From Rhodococcus pseudokoreensis (GTDB lineage Bacteria; Actinomycetota; Actinomycetes; Mycobacteriales; Mycobacteriaceae), in contig NZ_CP070619.1 of NCBI RefSeq assembly GCF_017068395.1, forward strand, positions 7,006,001 through 7,070,000: a stretch of 64,000 nucleotides of DNA, in the 5' to 3' direction. Every line of letters begins with the position of its first letter. Position 1 is the stretch's first letter. The notes under the pieces are model-generated. The model ran no database searches. It saw only the letters and a list, made by a program, of their open reading frames with translations, and was not told the origin of the DNA. The position numbers were made by a program, and so were the translations under genes. This document shows positions 1 to 9,425 of this stretch, one piece after another.

Positions 1-903
1 GGTGATGCCGCCGTAGACGATCTCGAAGCGGACGCCGTGCCCGCCGGCATCGGAGAGGACGTCGCCGATGCGGCTGCCGTCCCGCACGTCGGCGGTGACG
101 ATCCGGCCGCCGAAGCGTGCGCGGAGCCGGTCCAGGTCGGCGGCGTCGGGGCGGTTGCGCAGGATCGTGCTGACGAAACTCTTCGACGCCGGCGTCTGCG
201 GTTCCGAGAAGACGTCGAACACGGTGCCGAGTTCCACGACGCGGCCCTCCGCGAGGACGGCGACGCGATCGGCGACGGCCCGCACGACGTCCATTTCGTG
301 TGTGATCACCACGATGGTGACGCCGAGTTCCCGGTTGACCTTGCGGAGCAGGCGGAGGACGTCCTGCGTGGTCTCCGGGTCCAGGGCGCTGGTGGACTCG
401 TCGGCGAGCAGCAGGTCCGGCGACGTCGCCAGCGCCCGGGCGATCCCGACCCGCTGCTTCTGCCCGCCGGACAGCTGGTCGGGGTAGGCCCGCGCCTTGT
501 CGGACAGGCCGACGAACGCGAGCAGTTCGGCGACGCGTTCGCGGCGCTTCTGCCGCGGCCAGCCCGCCACGACGAGGGGGTAGGCCACGTTCCCGGCGAC
601 GGTGCGGGAGCGGAACAGGTTGAACTGCTGGAAGATCATGCCGATCTCCGCGCGCACGTGCCGGAGTTTCGATTCCGGCAGCGCGGTGATGTCGACGTCG
701 TCGACGACGATGCGCCCACCGGTGGGTCGTTCCAGGCCGTTGATCAGCCGGACCAGTGTGCTCTTCCCGGCGCCCGAGTAGCCGATGACGCCGAAGATCT
801 CACCTCGTTCGATGGTGAGATCGACGTCGTCGACGGCGGTGAGAGTCTGCTTTCCGGCCTGAAAGGTCTTGGTGACGGATTCGAATCGGACGATCGGTGC
901 CAT
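1..903 (-). CDS. metN: Methionine/organosulfur ABC transporter ATP-binding protein, MetN family (3' end outside window)
   Basis: This is the ATPase of a MetNIQ-type importer at the inner face of the membrane. Reading from 903, the protein begins MAPIVRFESVTKTF and shows Walker A (GYSGAGKST), the ABC signature (LSGGQKQR) and Walker B followed by the catalytic Glu (LLLADES). It then enters a C-terminal NIL-type regulatory region that is cut by the window edge. Its ATG directly abuts the stop codon of the upstream metQ, so the two are one operon. No permease lies between them, so metI should follow outside the window. The exact substrate (methionine, sulfonate or another organosulfur compound) cannot be read from the sequence. 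Confidence 0.9.
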   Translation of the reverse strand, partial: MAPIVRFESVTKTFQAGKQTLTAVDDVDLTIERGEIFGVIGYSGAGKSTLVRLINGLERPTGGRIVVDDVDITALPESKLRHVRAEIGMIFQQFNLFRSRTVAGNVAYPLVVAGWPRQKRRERVAELLAFVGLSDKARAYPDQLSGGQKQRVGIARALATSPDLLLADESTSALDPETTQDVLRLLRKVNRELGVTIVVITHEMDVVRAVADRVAVLAEGRVVELGTVFDVFSEPQTPASKSFVSTILRNRPDAADLDRLRARFGGRIVTADVRDGSRIGDVLSDAGGHGVRFEIVYGGIT

Positions 904-1776
904 CTACTTCGCCGAACGAATTCCCTTTTCGACCCGCGACAGGATCTGCTGGAGCTGGGCACCGTCGCGCTCGACCTCGACGGACGTTCCCTTCGACTCC
1001 TCCCGCACGGCGGCCTGGATTTCGGGGTCGTGCCAGATCTTCACGAGTTCGAGGTACGTCGCGTTGTCCTTGTCCTCCGAGCGGGTGACGAACGTGTTGA
1101 TGTACGGCTCGGCGGCGGGGCTCGACGGGTCGTCCTTGTAGAGAGCCGATGCGGGGTCGATGCCCGAACGCTCGAGGAACGTGTTGTTGACGATCGCGCC
1201 GTCGACGGAGGCGAGTGACAGCGCCGTCTGGGCGGCGTCGACGGGGGTCACCTTCACCTTGGACGCGTTCGCGTCGATGTCGGCCGGGGTGGGGGACGGG
1301 TTGTCGCCGGTCAGCGTGAGCAGGCCTGCGCCCTTCAGCACGAACAGGGCCCGGGCCTGGTTGCTGGGGTCGTTGGGGATCGCGATCTCCTCGCCCCGGG
1401 GAATGTCGGCCAGGCTCTGGTGCTTCTGCGAGTACAGGCCGAGTGGCACGATCTGGGTGGCGCCGATCGGGGTGAGGTCGTCGTCGGCGCCGGTGTTGTA
1501 CTCGCCGAGGAACTGCAGGTGCTGGAAGAGGTTGGCGTCGATCTGCCCCTGCGACAGGGCGATGTTCGGCTGCGAGTAGTCGGAGAAGTTCACGACGTCG
1601 AGCGTGATGCCCGCGTCCTTCGCCTTGTCCTCGAAGATCTCCCACGAACGGTCGCTGGCCTCGGTGGTGCCGATCCGGACCGTGTCGCCGCCGGCGTCGC
1701 CGGATCCACCGGAGCACGCTGTCAGTGCCGCCATGAGGGGAACGGCGGCGAGGGCGAGGGTACGGCTGAACTTCAC
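904..1776 (-). CDS. metQ: MetQ/NlpA-family substrate-binding lipoprotein
   Basis: This is the extracytoplasmic binding lipoprotein for the adjacent MetN importer. I chose the GTG at 1776 because it puts a short basic n-region, a hydrophobic stretch and a lipobox (LTAC) at the N-terminus; an upstream ATG at 1827 would add an unlikely hydrophilic leader. The mature part has NlpA-family features, including the segments EIAIPNDPSNQAR and DGAIVNNTF. About 290 residues is normal for the family. It is first in the operon and metN follows without a gap. The ligand is uncertain, since the surrounding sulfur-monooxygenase genes make an organosulfur compound as plausible as methionine. Confidence 0.88.
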   Translation of the reverse strand: MKFSRTLALAAVPLMAALTACSGGSGDAGGDTVRIGTTEASDRSWEIFEDKAKDAGITLDVVNFSDYSQPNIALSQGQIDANLFQHLQFLGEYNTGADDDLTPIGATQIVPLGLYSQKHQSLADIPRGEEIAIPNDPSNQARALFVLKGAGLLTLTGDNPSPTPADIDANASKVKVTPVDAAQTALSLASVDGAIVNNTFLERSGIDPASALYKDDPSSPAAEPYINTFVTRSEDKDNATYLELVKIWHDPEIQAAVREESKGTSVEVERDGAQLQQILSRVEKGIRSAK

Positions 1777-1972
1777 GCGACAATCCCAACGATCGATCGG
1801 ACGGCCACGGAGTGCGGCCACAGGCAACCTAGCCCGTTCCGTCGTCGCGGGGAATGGTTTCGATCGGTGTGATTCGAAGACGGCGCTACCGACTTGTGTT
1901 CCTGCCCTGCATTATTCGACCGCAACCGCGGAGTGCTCTAGGGTGGCGGGGTACGCATGCGAGAGGTGATGA

Positions 1973-2983
<1,011 letters not shown>

Positions 2984-2992
2984 CCGAGTGCG

Positions 2993-3703
2993 ATGACCAC
3001 GGAACTGGCGGCCCCGGCCGAGACGGACGTCCATCCTCTGGACGACGCGATTCGTGAATCCCTGCGCGGCGAGCACGCGCACTTCGCCCGGTGGTCGGGC
3101 CGGGTGGCGCGGTATCACCCGGACGTCGCGCCGCACGTCGGCCACCCGGACGCCCTGGTGGACGAGGACTGGACGGACCTGGCGGCACTGCTCGGCCCGT
3201 CCGCGACGGCCGCGCTCCGTGGATTCGGTCACACGCCGCCGCCGGGCTGGGAGGTCCTGGACACGTTCGGTCTGGTCCAGATGGACGGCACCGCGCTGGA
3301 CGTCGAGCCGGACCCGGACGCCGAAGTCCTCGGCGCAGAAGATGTTCCGGAGATCCTCGATCTGATCGGCCGCACCCGGCCCGGACCCTACCTGCCGCGG
3401 ACCATCGAAATGGGGACCTACCTCGGGTTCCGGGTCGACGGCGAACTCGTCGCGATGGCGGGAGAGCGGCTGCATCCGCCCGGCTGGACCGAGATCAGCG
3501 CGGTCTGCACCGACGAGCGTTTCCGGGGCCGCGGATTCGGTGCCCGGCTCGTCCGCGCCGTCGGGGCCGGTATCCGCGCCCGCGGGGAGACGCCGTTCCT
3601 GCACGCCGCGCAGTCGAACACGACGGCGATCCGGCTGTACGAGAGCCTGGGCTTCACCCTCCGCAGGCAGTCCGCCCTCACCGTCGTCCGGACACCCGCG
3701 TAG
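2993..3703 (+). CDS. GNAT-family N-acetyltransferase
   Basis: This 236-residue protein has a C-terminal GNAT domain. The acetyl-CoA binding loop reads RFRGRGFGARLVRAV (about residues 178-192) and the terminal motif is NTTAIRLYESLGF. The N-terminal half is a less conserved extension. It lies 9 nt after the flavin reductase and probably belongs to the same transcript. Acetylation of an amine or sulfonamide-like substrate, or detoxification, is possible, but no substrate can be deduced. Its TAG stop forms the first bases of a palindromic repeat element that separates it from the convergent LLM gene. Confidence 0.82.
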   Translation: MTTELAAPAETDVHPLDDAIRESLRGEHAHFARWSGRVARYHPDVAPHVGHPDALVDEDWTDLAALLGPSATAALRGFGHTPPPGWEVLDTFGLVQMDGTALDVEPDPDAEVLGAEDVPEILDLIGRTRPGPYLPRTIEMGTYLGFRVDGELVAMAGERLHPPGWTEISAVCTDERFRGRGFGARLVRAVGAGIRARGETPFLHAAQSNTTAIRLYESLGFTLRRQSALTVVRTPA

Positions 3704-3774
3704 GCGGCTCCGCCGCCCGTGCGTGGTTAACGAGTCTCTGGACTCACTAACCACTCACGGGGCGCGAAGCGCCC
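3703..3774. repeat. Three-hairpin 3'-end repeat, copy 1 (family A)
   Basis: The element starts with a GGCGG-ctc-CGCC hairpin, continues with a long imperfect inverted repeat (CGTGCGTGGTTAACGAGT opposed by ACTCACTAACCACTCACG) and ends with GGCGCGAAGCGCC. Near-identical copies occur at 20062 and 21777. It sits between convergent genes, contains the TAG stop of the upstream GNAT gene and encodes the last residues and the TAA stop of the opposite-strand LLM gene. It probably acts as a bidirectional transcription terminator or 3'-end stabiliser, although no T-tract is present. Confidence 0.85.
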
Positions 3775-5010
3775 TCGCAGCGTGGACTCCGCGTACTCGT
3801 GCCGGAAGATCCCCTTCTCGCGGAGCAGCGGCACGACGTGGTCGACGAAATCGGTGAGGCCGGAGGGAAATCCGTCCGGCATCAGATTGAATCCGTCCGC
3901 CGCGCCCGCCACGAACCACTCTTCGATGGTGTCGGCGATCTGTTCGGGGGAGCCGACGACGAGCCGGTGGCCGAAGCCGCCTGCTCTGCGCAGCAGTTCG
4001 GACACCGAGTACCGGCTCTCCAGTGCCAGCCGCACGACGGCTTCCCGGAACCCGAGGGAACCGGAGAACGACGGGTCGACGGGCGCCAGCAGCAGGTCCT
4101 CCGGAATCGGCCGGTCCGGGTCGAGCGAGCTCAGATCGACGCCGAGCATCCCGCCGAGCCGCTCGGCGGAGAAACCGCCGGCGGCCTTGGACTCCCAGTC
4201 CTCGTAGCGCGCGACGGCCTCGGCCTCCGTGCTGCCCACCACCGTGACGAGGCCGGGAAGGATCTTCACCGACCGGGGGTCGCGACCGGCCGCGCGCGCG
4301 ACGTCCTTCACCTCCCGGTAGTGCTGCCGCCCGGCGTCGAGCGTGAGCTCTGCCGAGAACACCGCGTCGGCGCTTCGTCCGGCCAGCGCGCGGCCCTGCG
4401 GTGAACCGCCGGCCTGCACGAGCAGCGGGTGACCCTGCGGCGACGGCGGTACGGGCAGCACGCCGTGCACGTGGAAGTACTCCCCGTCGTGGTGCACCGG
4501 GTCACCGGTGGCCGCCGATTCCCACAGCGCCGTGACGACGTCCACGAACTCGGTGGCCCGGCGGTACCGCGACTCGCGGTCGGGAATCCGGGAGAGACCG
4601 AAGTTGTGGGCCGTCCCGGCGTGGAACGTGGTCACCACATTCCACGCCACCCGCCCGCCGGACACGACGTCGAGGGACAGGAACCGGTCCGCGAGGTCGA
4701 ATGGGTCGTTGAACGTCGTCGACGCCGTGCCGATCAGCCCGAGGTGCTCCGTCGCGCTCGCCACCACCCCGAGAACGGTGGTGGGTTCGAGCGCCCTGGT
4801 CGGCTTGACGGCCGGATCCTCGCGGAGCGCGGGACCGTCCGCGAGGAACAGCGCGTCCAGCGTGCCGCGTTCCGCGATCTTCGCGACCTCGGTGTAGTAG
4901 TCCGGGTCGATGAACGACGTCGGGTGCAGATCGGGGGCCCGCCACGCGGACGGGTGGAACCCCACGTCGAGCACGTTGACGTTGAGGATGACCTCTCGTT
5001 GCGCGGGCAT
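3727..5010 (-). CDS. LLM-class FMNH2-dependent monooxygenase (NtaA/SnaA/DszA type)
   Basis: This 427-residue luciferase-like TIM-barrel oxygenase belongs to the NtaA/SnaA/DszA group, which uses FMNH2 and O2 on organosulfur or amino-polycarboxylate substrates. Typical segments are ILNVNVLDVGFH at the N-terminus, ASTTFNDPFDLADRFLSLD, GGRVAWNVVTT and LLVQAGGSPQGR. It is closely similar along its length to the protein at 16944. Its ATG overlaps the stop of the upstream metQ-type gene (TGATG), placing it in the metN-metI-metQ operon. The last roughly 15 residues, after STLRGR, are read from the palindromic repeat and differ from the tail of the 16944 paralogue, so the original C-terminus appears to have been replaced. 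The true substrate is not known. Confidence 0.88.
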   Translation of the reverse strand: MPAQREVILNVNVLDVGFHPSAWRAPDLHPTSFIDPDYYTEVAKIAERGTLDALFLADGPALREDPAVKPTRALEPTTVLGVVASATEHLGLIGTASTTFNDPFDLADRFLSLDVVSGGRVAWNVVTTFHAGTAHNFGLSRIPDRESRYRRATEFVDVVTALWESAATGDPVHHDGEYFHVHGVLPVPPSPQGHPLLVQAGGSPQGRALAGRSADAVFSAELTLDAGRQHYREVKDVARAAGRDPRSVKILPGLVTVVGSTEAEAVARYEDWESKAAGGFSAERLGGMLGVDLSSLDPDRPIPEDLLLAPVDPSFSGSLGFREAVVRLALESRYSVSELLRRAGGFGHRLVVGSPEQIADTIEEWFVAGAADGFNLMPDGFPSGLTDFVDHVVPLLREKGIFRHEYAESTLRGRFAPREWLVSPETR

Positions 5011-5936
5011 CAGCCGGCGGGCTTCGCGGCGGCGCCGTCGACGTTCGTCTGGGTCCGGTCGGTGGCCCGCGCCGATTCGATGCTCTGCGCCACCCGGGAG
5101 AAGAACGGGTCGCTGTCGATCAACTGGCCGATCCGTGGGTCGTGGTACGTGTCGAGGAGCGGCGCGAAATCGGGGTTGTCCTTGTTCTTCTCGTTGATGA
5201 CGACCTCGATCCAATACAGCTCGTAGGCGGGGGCGTTGAAGACGATCTTGTCGTCCGGCACGTCGGCGAGGTCGAAGTTGGACCGCCAGCCCAGCGCCAG
5301 GTCGACGTCGGGAAGCGTACGCGGCAACTGCGCCAGCGCGGCCTCGGTGAACTCGAACGACTTCGGATTGTCCTTCACGTCGCGGATGGTCACGCGGGAC
5401 GGATCGACACCGTCCTTCAGGGTCAACTGGCCGAGGTCCTGCAGCGTCTGCAGGGCTTGCGCCTGGTTCGACGGGTCGTCGGGAATCGCGACCTTCGCGC
5501 CCTTGGGGAGATCCTCGAGCTTGTCGTACTTCTCGGAATAGCCCGAGAATTTCAGGACGTACCAGTCGCCGGCCGCATACAGTCCGAGGTTGCCGTCCTC
5601 GTTCTGCACCCGCATCCACTCCTGGTGCTGGCTGTGGTTGGCGTCGATGTCGCCCTGGGAGACCGCGAGGTTCTTCAGCTTCGAATCCTCGATCTGCACC
5701 GGTTCGACGGTGATGCCGTGGTCGGGGGCGAGTTTCGCGACCTCCTTGGCGAGTTTCTCGTCCAGGATCGATCCGGCGGTGTACCCGATCTTGAACGTGG
5801 TCTGCGGGCCGTCGCCCTCGGTGCGGTCATTGCCGCCGCCCGCGCCGCACGCGGTCAGGAGGAGCAGCAGGGTGGCCGTCAGTCCGCCTGCCGCGACAGC
5901 GCGGGCGCGCGTCACCGAGCGGGGTCGAGTCGTCAT
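5010..5936 (-). CDS. metQ: MetQ/NlpA-family substrate-binding lipoprotein (second set)
   Basis: This 308-residue lipoprotein has an arginine-rich n-region, a hydrophobic segment and the lipobox LTAC followed by GAGGG. The mature protein shares NlpA-family blocks with the copy at 904, for example KVAIPDDPSNQAQ, and has SFEFTEAALAQLPRTLPDVD near the hinge region. It is the third gene of a metN-metI-metQ-LLM operon and overlaps the LLM start by one base. The coupling of binding protein and monooxygenase suggests that the imported ligand is the monooxygenase substrate, probably an organosulfur compound rather than free methionine. Confidence 0.88.
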   Translation of the reverse strand: MTTRPRSVTRARAVAAGGLTATLLLLLTACGAGGGNDRTEGDGPQTTFKIGYTAGSILDEKLAKEVAKLAPDHGITVEPVQIEDSKLKNLAVSQGDIDANHSQHQEWMRVQNEDGNLGLYAAGDWYVLKFSGYSEKYDKLEDLPKGAKVAIPDDPSNQAQALQTLQDLGQLTLKDGVDPSRVTIRDVKDNPKSFEFTEAALAQLPRTLPDVDLALGWRSNFDLADVPDDKIVFNAPAYELYWIEVVINEKNKDNPDFAPLLDTYHDPRIGQLIDSDPFFSRVAQSIESARATDRTQTNVDGAAAKPAG

Positions 5937-5972
5937 GGGTGTAGTCCTCTGATCTGGGTGGGAGTGAAAGGC

Positions 5973-6662
5973 TCAGCGCCGGTTGGTGAGGCGGGCGGCC
6001 AGATCGCCGACGAGTTGGATGACCTGGACCAGCACCACGAGCGCGATGACCGTCGTGATCATCACGGTGTTGTCGAAACGGTTGTAGCCGTAGGCGATGG
6101 CGAGGTTGCCGATGCCGCCGGCTCCCACCGCGCCTGCGATCGCCGACATGTCGAGGATGCCGATCAACGCGATCGTCAGGGCGCCGATGATGGTCGGGAC
6201 CGCCTCGTGGAGTTGCACTTTGCGGATGATCTGGAAGTTGGAGCCGGCCGATGCGCGGCCCACTTCCACGACCTCGGGTGGAACGTCCCGCAGCGAATTC
6301 TCGATCAGACGCGCGACATACGGGGTGGCGGCCAGCGTCATCGGCACGGCCGCCGCCTGCACCCCGAGCGACGTGCCGACGACGAAGCGGGTGAACGGGA
6401 TGATGGCGGCCATCAGCACCAGGAACGGCAGCGATCGGCCGAGATTGACCACCCAGCCGGCGACCGCGTTGATCGCGGGGTTGGGAAACAGTCCGCGGGG
6501 AGCGGTGTTGTGCAGGACGACCGCCAGCGGAGTGCCCAGCAGGATGGCCAGGATCACCGTGATCCCGACCATCTGCACGGTCTGTTGCAGGGCGGGCAGG
6601 AACAATTCGGGAAGTTCCTCGACCGGGGTCGAGATGGCCAGGACGGCACTGCCGGCGCTCAT
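5973..6662 (-). CDS. metI: MetI-family ABC transporter permease
   Basis: This 229-residue inner-membrane permease pairs with the MetN and MetQ genes on either side. It has about five hydrophobic segments and the permease signature region EVVEVGRASAGSNFQIIRKV, followed by GAVGAGGIGNLAIAYGY, which is characteristic of MetI proteins. I placed the start at the ATG at 6662, which overlaps the metN stop as ATGA; a longer in-frame start would add an arginine-rich leader that merely reads metN sequence. The length fits the family. Substrate specificity is set by the binding protein and is not known. Confidence 0.9.
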   Translation of the reverse strand: MSAGSAVLAISTPVEELPELFLPALQQTVQMVGITVILAILLGTPLAVVLHNTAPRGLFPNPAINAVAGWVVNLGRSLPFLVLMAAIIPFTRFVVGTSLGVQAAAVPMTLAATPYVARLIENSLRDVPPEVVEVGRASAGSNFQIIRKVQLHEAVPTIIGALTIALIGILDMSAIAGAVGAGGIGNLAIAYGYNRFDNTVMITTVIALVVLVQVIQLVGDLAARLTNRR

Positions 6663-7675
6663 GCCGCCGCCTCCTCGGTGGCCAGGACGGTGGCGTTGTC
6701 GTCGACTCGTGTTCCGTGCAGGCCCCACGAGGACAGGAACTCCCCGACGGACGGATGGTCACCGGCGACCGAGATGGTGACGCGGCCCGCCGGGCGTCCG
6801 CCGACCGACTCCACGGTCCCGGACAGCATCCCGATCGACCGGCCGGTGGCCGTGCCGAGAAGTTCGATCCAGTTGGTGGGGACGGTGTCGGAGCCGTAGG
6901 TGACGTGCCACAGCACGTCCCGGTCTTCCGCGGTGATGTGGGAACGGTCCGGGAGCAGCCCGACGCCGAGTTCGGAACGGGGGTCGCGGAGGAGGTCGAT
7001 CACCGGGCCCGATTCGACGACCCGTCCCGCGTCGAGGACGGTGACCACGTCGGCGACCTGGCGGACGACGTCCATTTCGTGGGTGATCAGCACGATCGTC
7101 AGCCCGAGGTCGTCGCGCAGTTCGCGCAGCAACGCGAGGATGGATCGGGTGGTGGCTGGGTCCAGTCCGGACGTCGCCTCGTCCGACACCAGGACCTTGG
7201 GGGCCAGTGCCAGCGAGCGGGCGATGCCCACGCGTTGCCGCTGCCCGCCGGACAGTTGCCGGGGGTAGAGGTCGGCCTTTTCGGACAGGCCCACCCGCTC
7301 GAGGAGTTCCGCGACCCGTGCCCGTCGCTCGGCGCGGCCGACGCCGGCGAATTCCAGCGGCAGCGCCACGTTCTCGGCGGCGGTGCGCCGGGCGAGGAGG
7401 CTCGACGCCTGGAAGATCGTGCCGATCGCGCGGCGCTGATCCCGCAACCGCCGTTCGGACAGCCCGGAGACGTCCGTCCCGTCGAGGAGGATGCGCCCTT
7501 CGGACGGACGCTCGAGCAGGCTGATGATCCGCGACAGCGTGGTCTTGCCCGCCCCGCTCTGGCCGATCACCGCCGCGATCTGCCCGGTGCCGACGGAGAA
7601 GTCGATGTCGTGGAGCACCTCGACGGAGCGGGTTCTCTTCCCGAATCGTTTCGTGACGGAACGGACTTCGATCAT
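6659..7675 (-). CDS. metN: MetN-family ABC transporter ATP-binding protein (second set)
   Basis: This 338-residue ATPase is the first gene of the metN-metI-metQ-LLM operon. Motifs are Walker A GQSGAGKTT (about residue 38), signature LSGGQRQRVGIARSLA, Walker B VLVSDEATSGLDP and the switch histidine ITHEMDVV. The C-terminal 90 residues form a NIL-type domain (VTYGSDTVPTNW, PAGRVTISVAG), as in MetN proteins, where that domain senses the transported amino acid. It resembles the metN at the window start, so the island holds two parallel importers. Upstream lie an inverted repeat and no recognisable SAM riboswitch. Confidence 0.92.
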   Translation of the reverse strand: MIEVRSVTKRFGKRTRSVEVLHDIDFSVGTGQIAAVIGQSGAGKTTLSRIISLLERPSEGRILLDGTDVSGLSERRLRDQRRAIGTIFQASSLLARRTAAENVALPLEFAGVGRAERRARVAELLERVGLSEKADLYPRQLSGGQRQRVGIARSLALAPKVLVSDEATSGLDPATTRSILALLRELRDDLGLTIVLITHEMDVVRQVADVVTVLDAGRVVESGPVIDLLRDPRSELGVGLLPDRSHITAEDRDVLWHVTYGSDTVPTNWIELLGTATGRSIGMLSGTVESVGGRPAGRVTISVAGDHPSVGEFLSSWGLHGTRVDDNATVLATEEAAA

Positions 7676-7730
7676 GCTGCACCACCTGTATCGGATGACG
7701 GCACCGCGGGTCGGCCGCCGGGAGGGAGTC

Positions 7731-7750
7731 CTGGCCTGTGGGTAGGCCAG
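7731..7750. promoter_or_regulatory. Perfect 7-bp inverted repeat upstream of the metNIQ-LLM operon
   Basis: CTGGCCT and AGGCCAG flank a 6-bp spacer about 55 bp ahead of the metN start at 7675. It could be an operator for the operon or a small hairpin in the leader. No regulator gene sits beside it. The 150-bp gap (7676-7825) shows nothing else that I recognise. Confidence 0.35.
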
Positions 7751-7825
7751 TGGGCTTCCGAAACGATAGGCGTGGGTAAACGGAAAGTCATGTCTAAGAA
7801 TCGACTTGATCAGAACGTGCGCTCA

Positions 7826-8743
7826 CTATCCGGGATATACCGGGCGGCGGTGGGCCGGGGCCGGTGCCGGATCGGGCAGCCGCAGCGTCGCCCGGAGCGA
7901 CCGCTGCCGGTACCCGCGGGGCTTGGACGGCTTCGGCCATGCGGAGAAGCCGGCGTCGAGGTCGGTGACGGTCGCGATGTGGCCGTCCACCCCGGTGGCG
8001 TCGGGATCGTCGACGACGAACAGCAGGGCGCGCTCACGCACGGCGGGGCCGTGCCGGTCGATGTCGCTGCCTGCCAGTACGACGATGTCGGAAACCTCGG
8101 CGGCGGAGACGATGTCGTCACCCTCCTGCGCCCACCACGCGACGGGGATCTTCTGCTGCGGCGGTGTGGGGACGTTGAGCGGGCCGGCGATGTCGAAGAT
8201 CCCCTGGTGGTCGGCGTAGACGATGCGGTCGGAGTCGGCGAAGCGCACGTCGCCCGGGCGTCCACGGATCGTGTCGGCCGGCCAGCTTTCCCACAGTGTG
8301 CGGGAGGCGTGGATCGCGTCGGTCGTCACCGCGGAACTCGGTCCGGGCTCGATCCAGACCCCTTCCCGGGCCAGGTTGCCCGGCGCCGTCCGGTCCTCGA
8401 CGCCGGTGAGCCAGCCGACGCGGCCGCGGCTGGTGTGATCGAGCGAGGCCAGGCGGCGGGCCAGGTTGTACGGGTGGTCGAGGTGGGGGACGGCGGTGAC
8501 GAACACGCCGACGTCGGCCGTTGCTGCGATCAGCGCCGCGGCGGACACACTGGGGGACAGGGCCGCGGTGGGCCGGGGAGCGCTCCGCGACACCCGTTCG
8601 GCGCCGACGAGGACGAAGTCCGCCCCGGTTCGGTCGACGAATGCGGCGAGTTCGTCGACCCGGCCGCGGCGGATGGCGTCGACGAGCACGTGCTCACCGA
8701 GCGCGAGTCCGTAGAAGGTCCTGCTCCGCTGGATCACACTCAT
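7826..8743 (-). CDS. Short luciferase-like (LLM) monooxygenase-family protein
   Basis: This 305-residue protein is a divergent, short member of the luciferase-like fold, closely related to the one at 14740. Both share HP(Y/F)NLARRL(A/G)SLDH, RTLWESWP/RKLWESWP and a GPLNVP-PPQ block. ATG 8743 is preferred because the sequence upstream of it reads as non-coding leader. Compared with canonical LLM oxygenases (350-450 residues) it lacks part of the C-terminal barrel, so it may be a partner subunit, like the non-FMN-binding subunits seen in luciferase systems, rather than an independent enzyme. It is transcribed toward the metNIQ operon and lies next to the Dpp transporter. Confidence 0.72.
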   Translation of the reverse strand: MSVIQRSRTFYGLALGEHVLVDAIRRGRVDELAAFVDRTGADFVLVGAERVSRSAPRPTAALSPSVSAAALIAATADVGVFVTAVPHLDHPYNLARRLASLDHTSRGRVGWLTGVEDRTAPGNLAREGVWIEPGPSSAVTTDAIHASRTLWESWPADTIRGRPGDVRFADSDRIVYADHQGIFDIAGPLNVPTPPQQKIPVAWWAQEGDDIVSAAEVSDIVVLAGSDIDRHGPAVRERALLFVVDDPDATGVDGHIATVTDLDAGFSAWPKPSKPRGYRQRSLRATLRLPDPAPAPAHRRPVYPG

Positions 8744-8786
8744 CGGGGGTCTCCCGTTCTCGATTCGAGGGTCGGCTGTCGTGGTG

Positions 8787-9254
8787 TCAAGGGGTATCTC
8801 CTGAGAAGAGGGGGACGATCGCGAGGGCGAGGGAGGTGAGTCCCAGCGCGACCAGGAGCATCGATACGGACGCACTGCGCCGAAGGACGCTGGCCCGAGG
8901 ATCCTGTGGGTCGTACCACAGCCAGAGGACCTGTCCGGCAACGAATTCGTTCCTGCCGGCGTCGGGCAGGGCGGCGCCGAGTGCCGGTCCGGGATCGAAT
9001 GTCTTTCGCCGGCCCGTGAACTCGTCGCCCCCGACCCGGTACGCGTACGTGACCGCGGGTCGTACGTCGACGACCGAGCATTCGGACCCGGTCCACGACC
9101 GGGACCGCCACAGCGCGACGACGCCCGGAATCCCACGGAACAGGAGGAACGCACCCGCGATGATCCAGACGGTGACCACACGGGCGACGTTACGGCCGCG
9201 GCGGTGGGGTCGTACAGCCTTCCCCGCAGCGTGAGCGGAACACCGTTTCCGCAT
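8787..9254 (-). CDS. DUF3592-type membrane protein
   Basis: The predicted protein of up to 155 residues has an N-terminal membrane segment (VVTVWIIAGAFLLF), a soluble middle with TYAYRVGGDEFTG and VLWLWYDPQDPRAS, and a C-terminal membrane segment (SMLLVALGLTSLALAIVPLF). This order matches the DUF3592 family, whose function is unknown. No good ribosome binding site distinguishes the ATG at 9254 from a GTG at 9179, which would trim 25 hydrophilic residues. It is divergent from the Dpp-type operon and 43 nt upstream of the short LLM gene. Confidence 0.62.
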   Translation of the reverse strand: MRKRCSAHAAGKAVRPHRRGRNVARVVTVWIIAGAFLLFRGIPGVVALWRSRSWTGSECSVVDVRPAVTYAYRVGGDEFTGRRKTFDPGPALGAALPDAGRNEFVAGQVLWLWYDPQDPRASVLRRSASVSMLLVALGLTSLALAIVPLFSGDTP

Positions 9255-9425
9255 GTGCACTCGTCGGCCGTGCACGAATGGTGTTGGACACCAGAGATTT
9301 AGGCTGTGCGTTGAAATCAGGACGAGTGGAAGACTCGGATAACCGGTGGTCCACGGCCTACGGTGGCCGTGCGAGAAACTTCGCAGAACTCCCACATCCG
9401 GCAGCATGTCCCGAAGGTGCGCGCA

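Noticed and set aside
7676..7825. SAM-type riboswitch ahead of the metNIQ-LLM operon
   Set aside because: The leader has only a small inverted repeat and lacks the conserved SAM-I or SAM-IV core pairings and sequences.
5142..8839. Very long plus-strand open frames (585 and 707 codons) opposite the metNIQ and short LLM genes
   Set aside because: They are antisense to clear MetQ, MetI, MetN and LLM proteins, are arginine/aspartate-rich without domains, and arise from GC-biased third positions.
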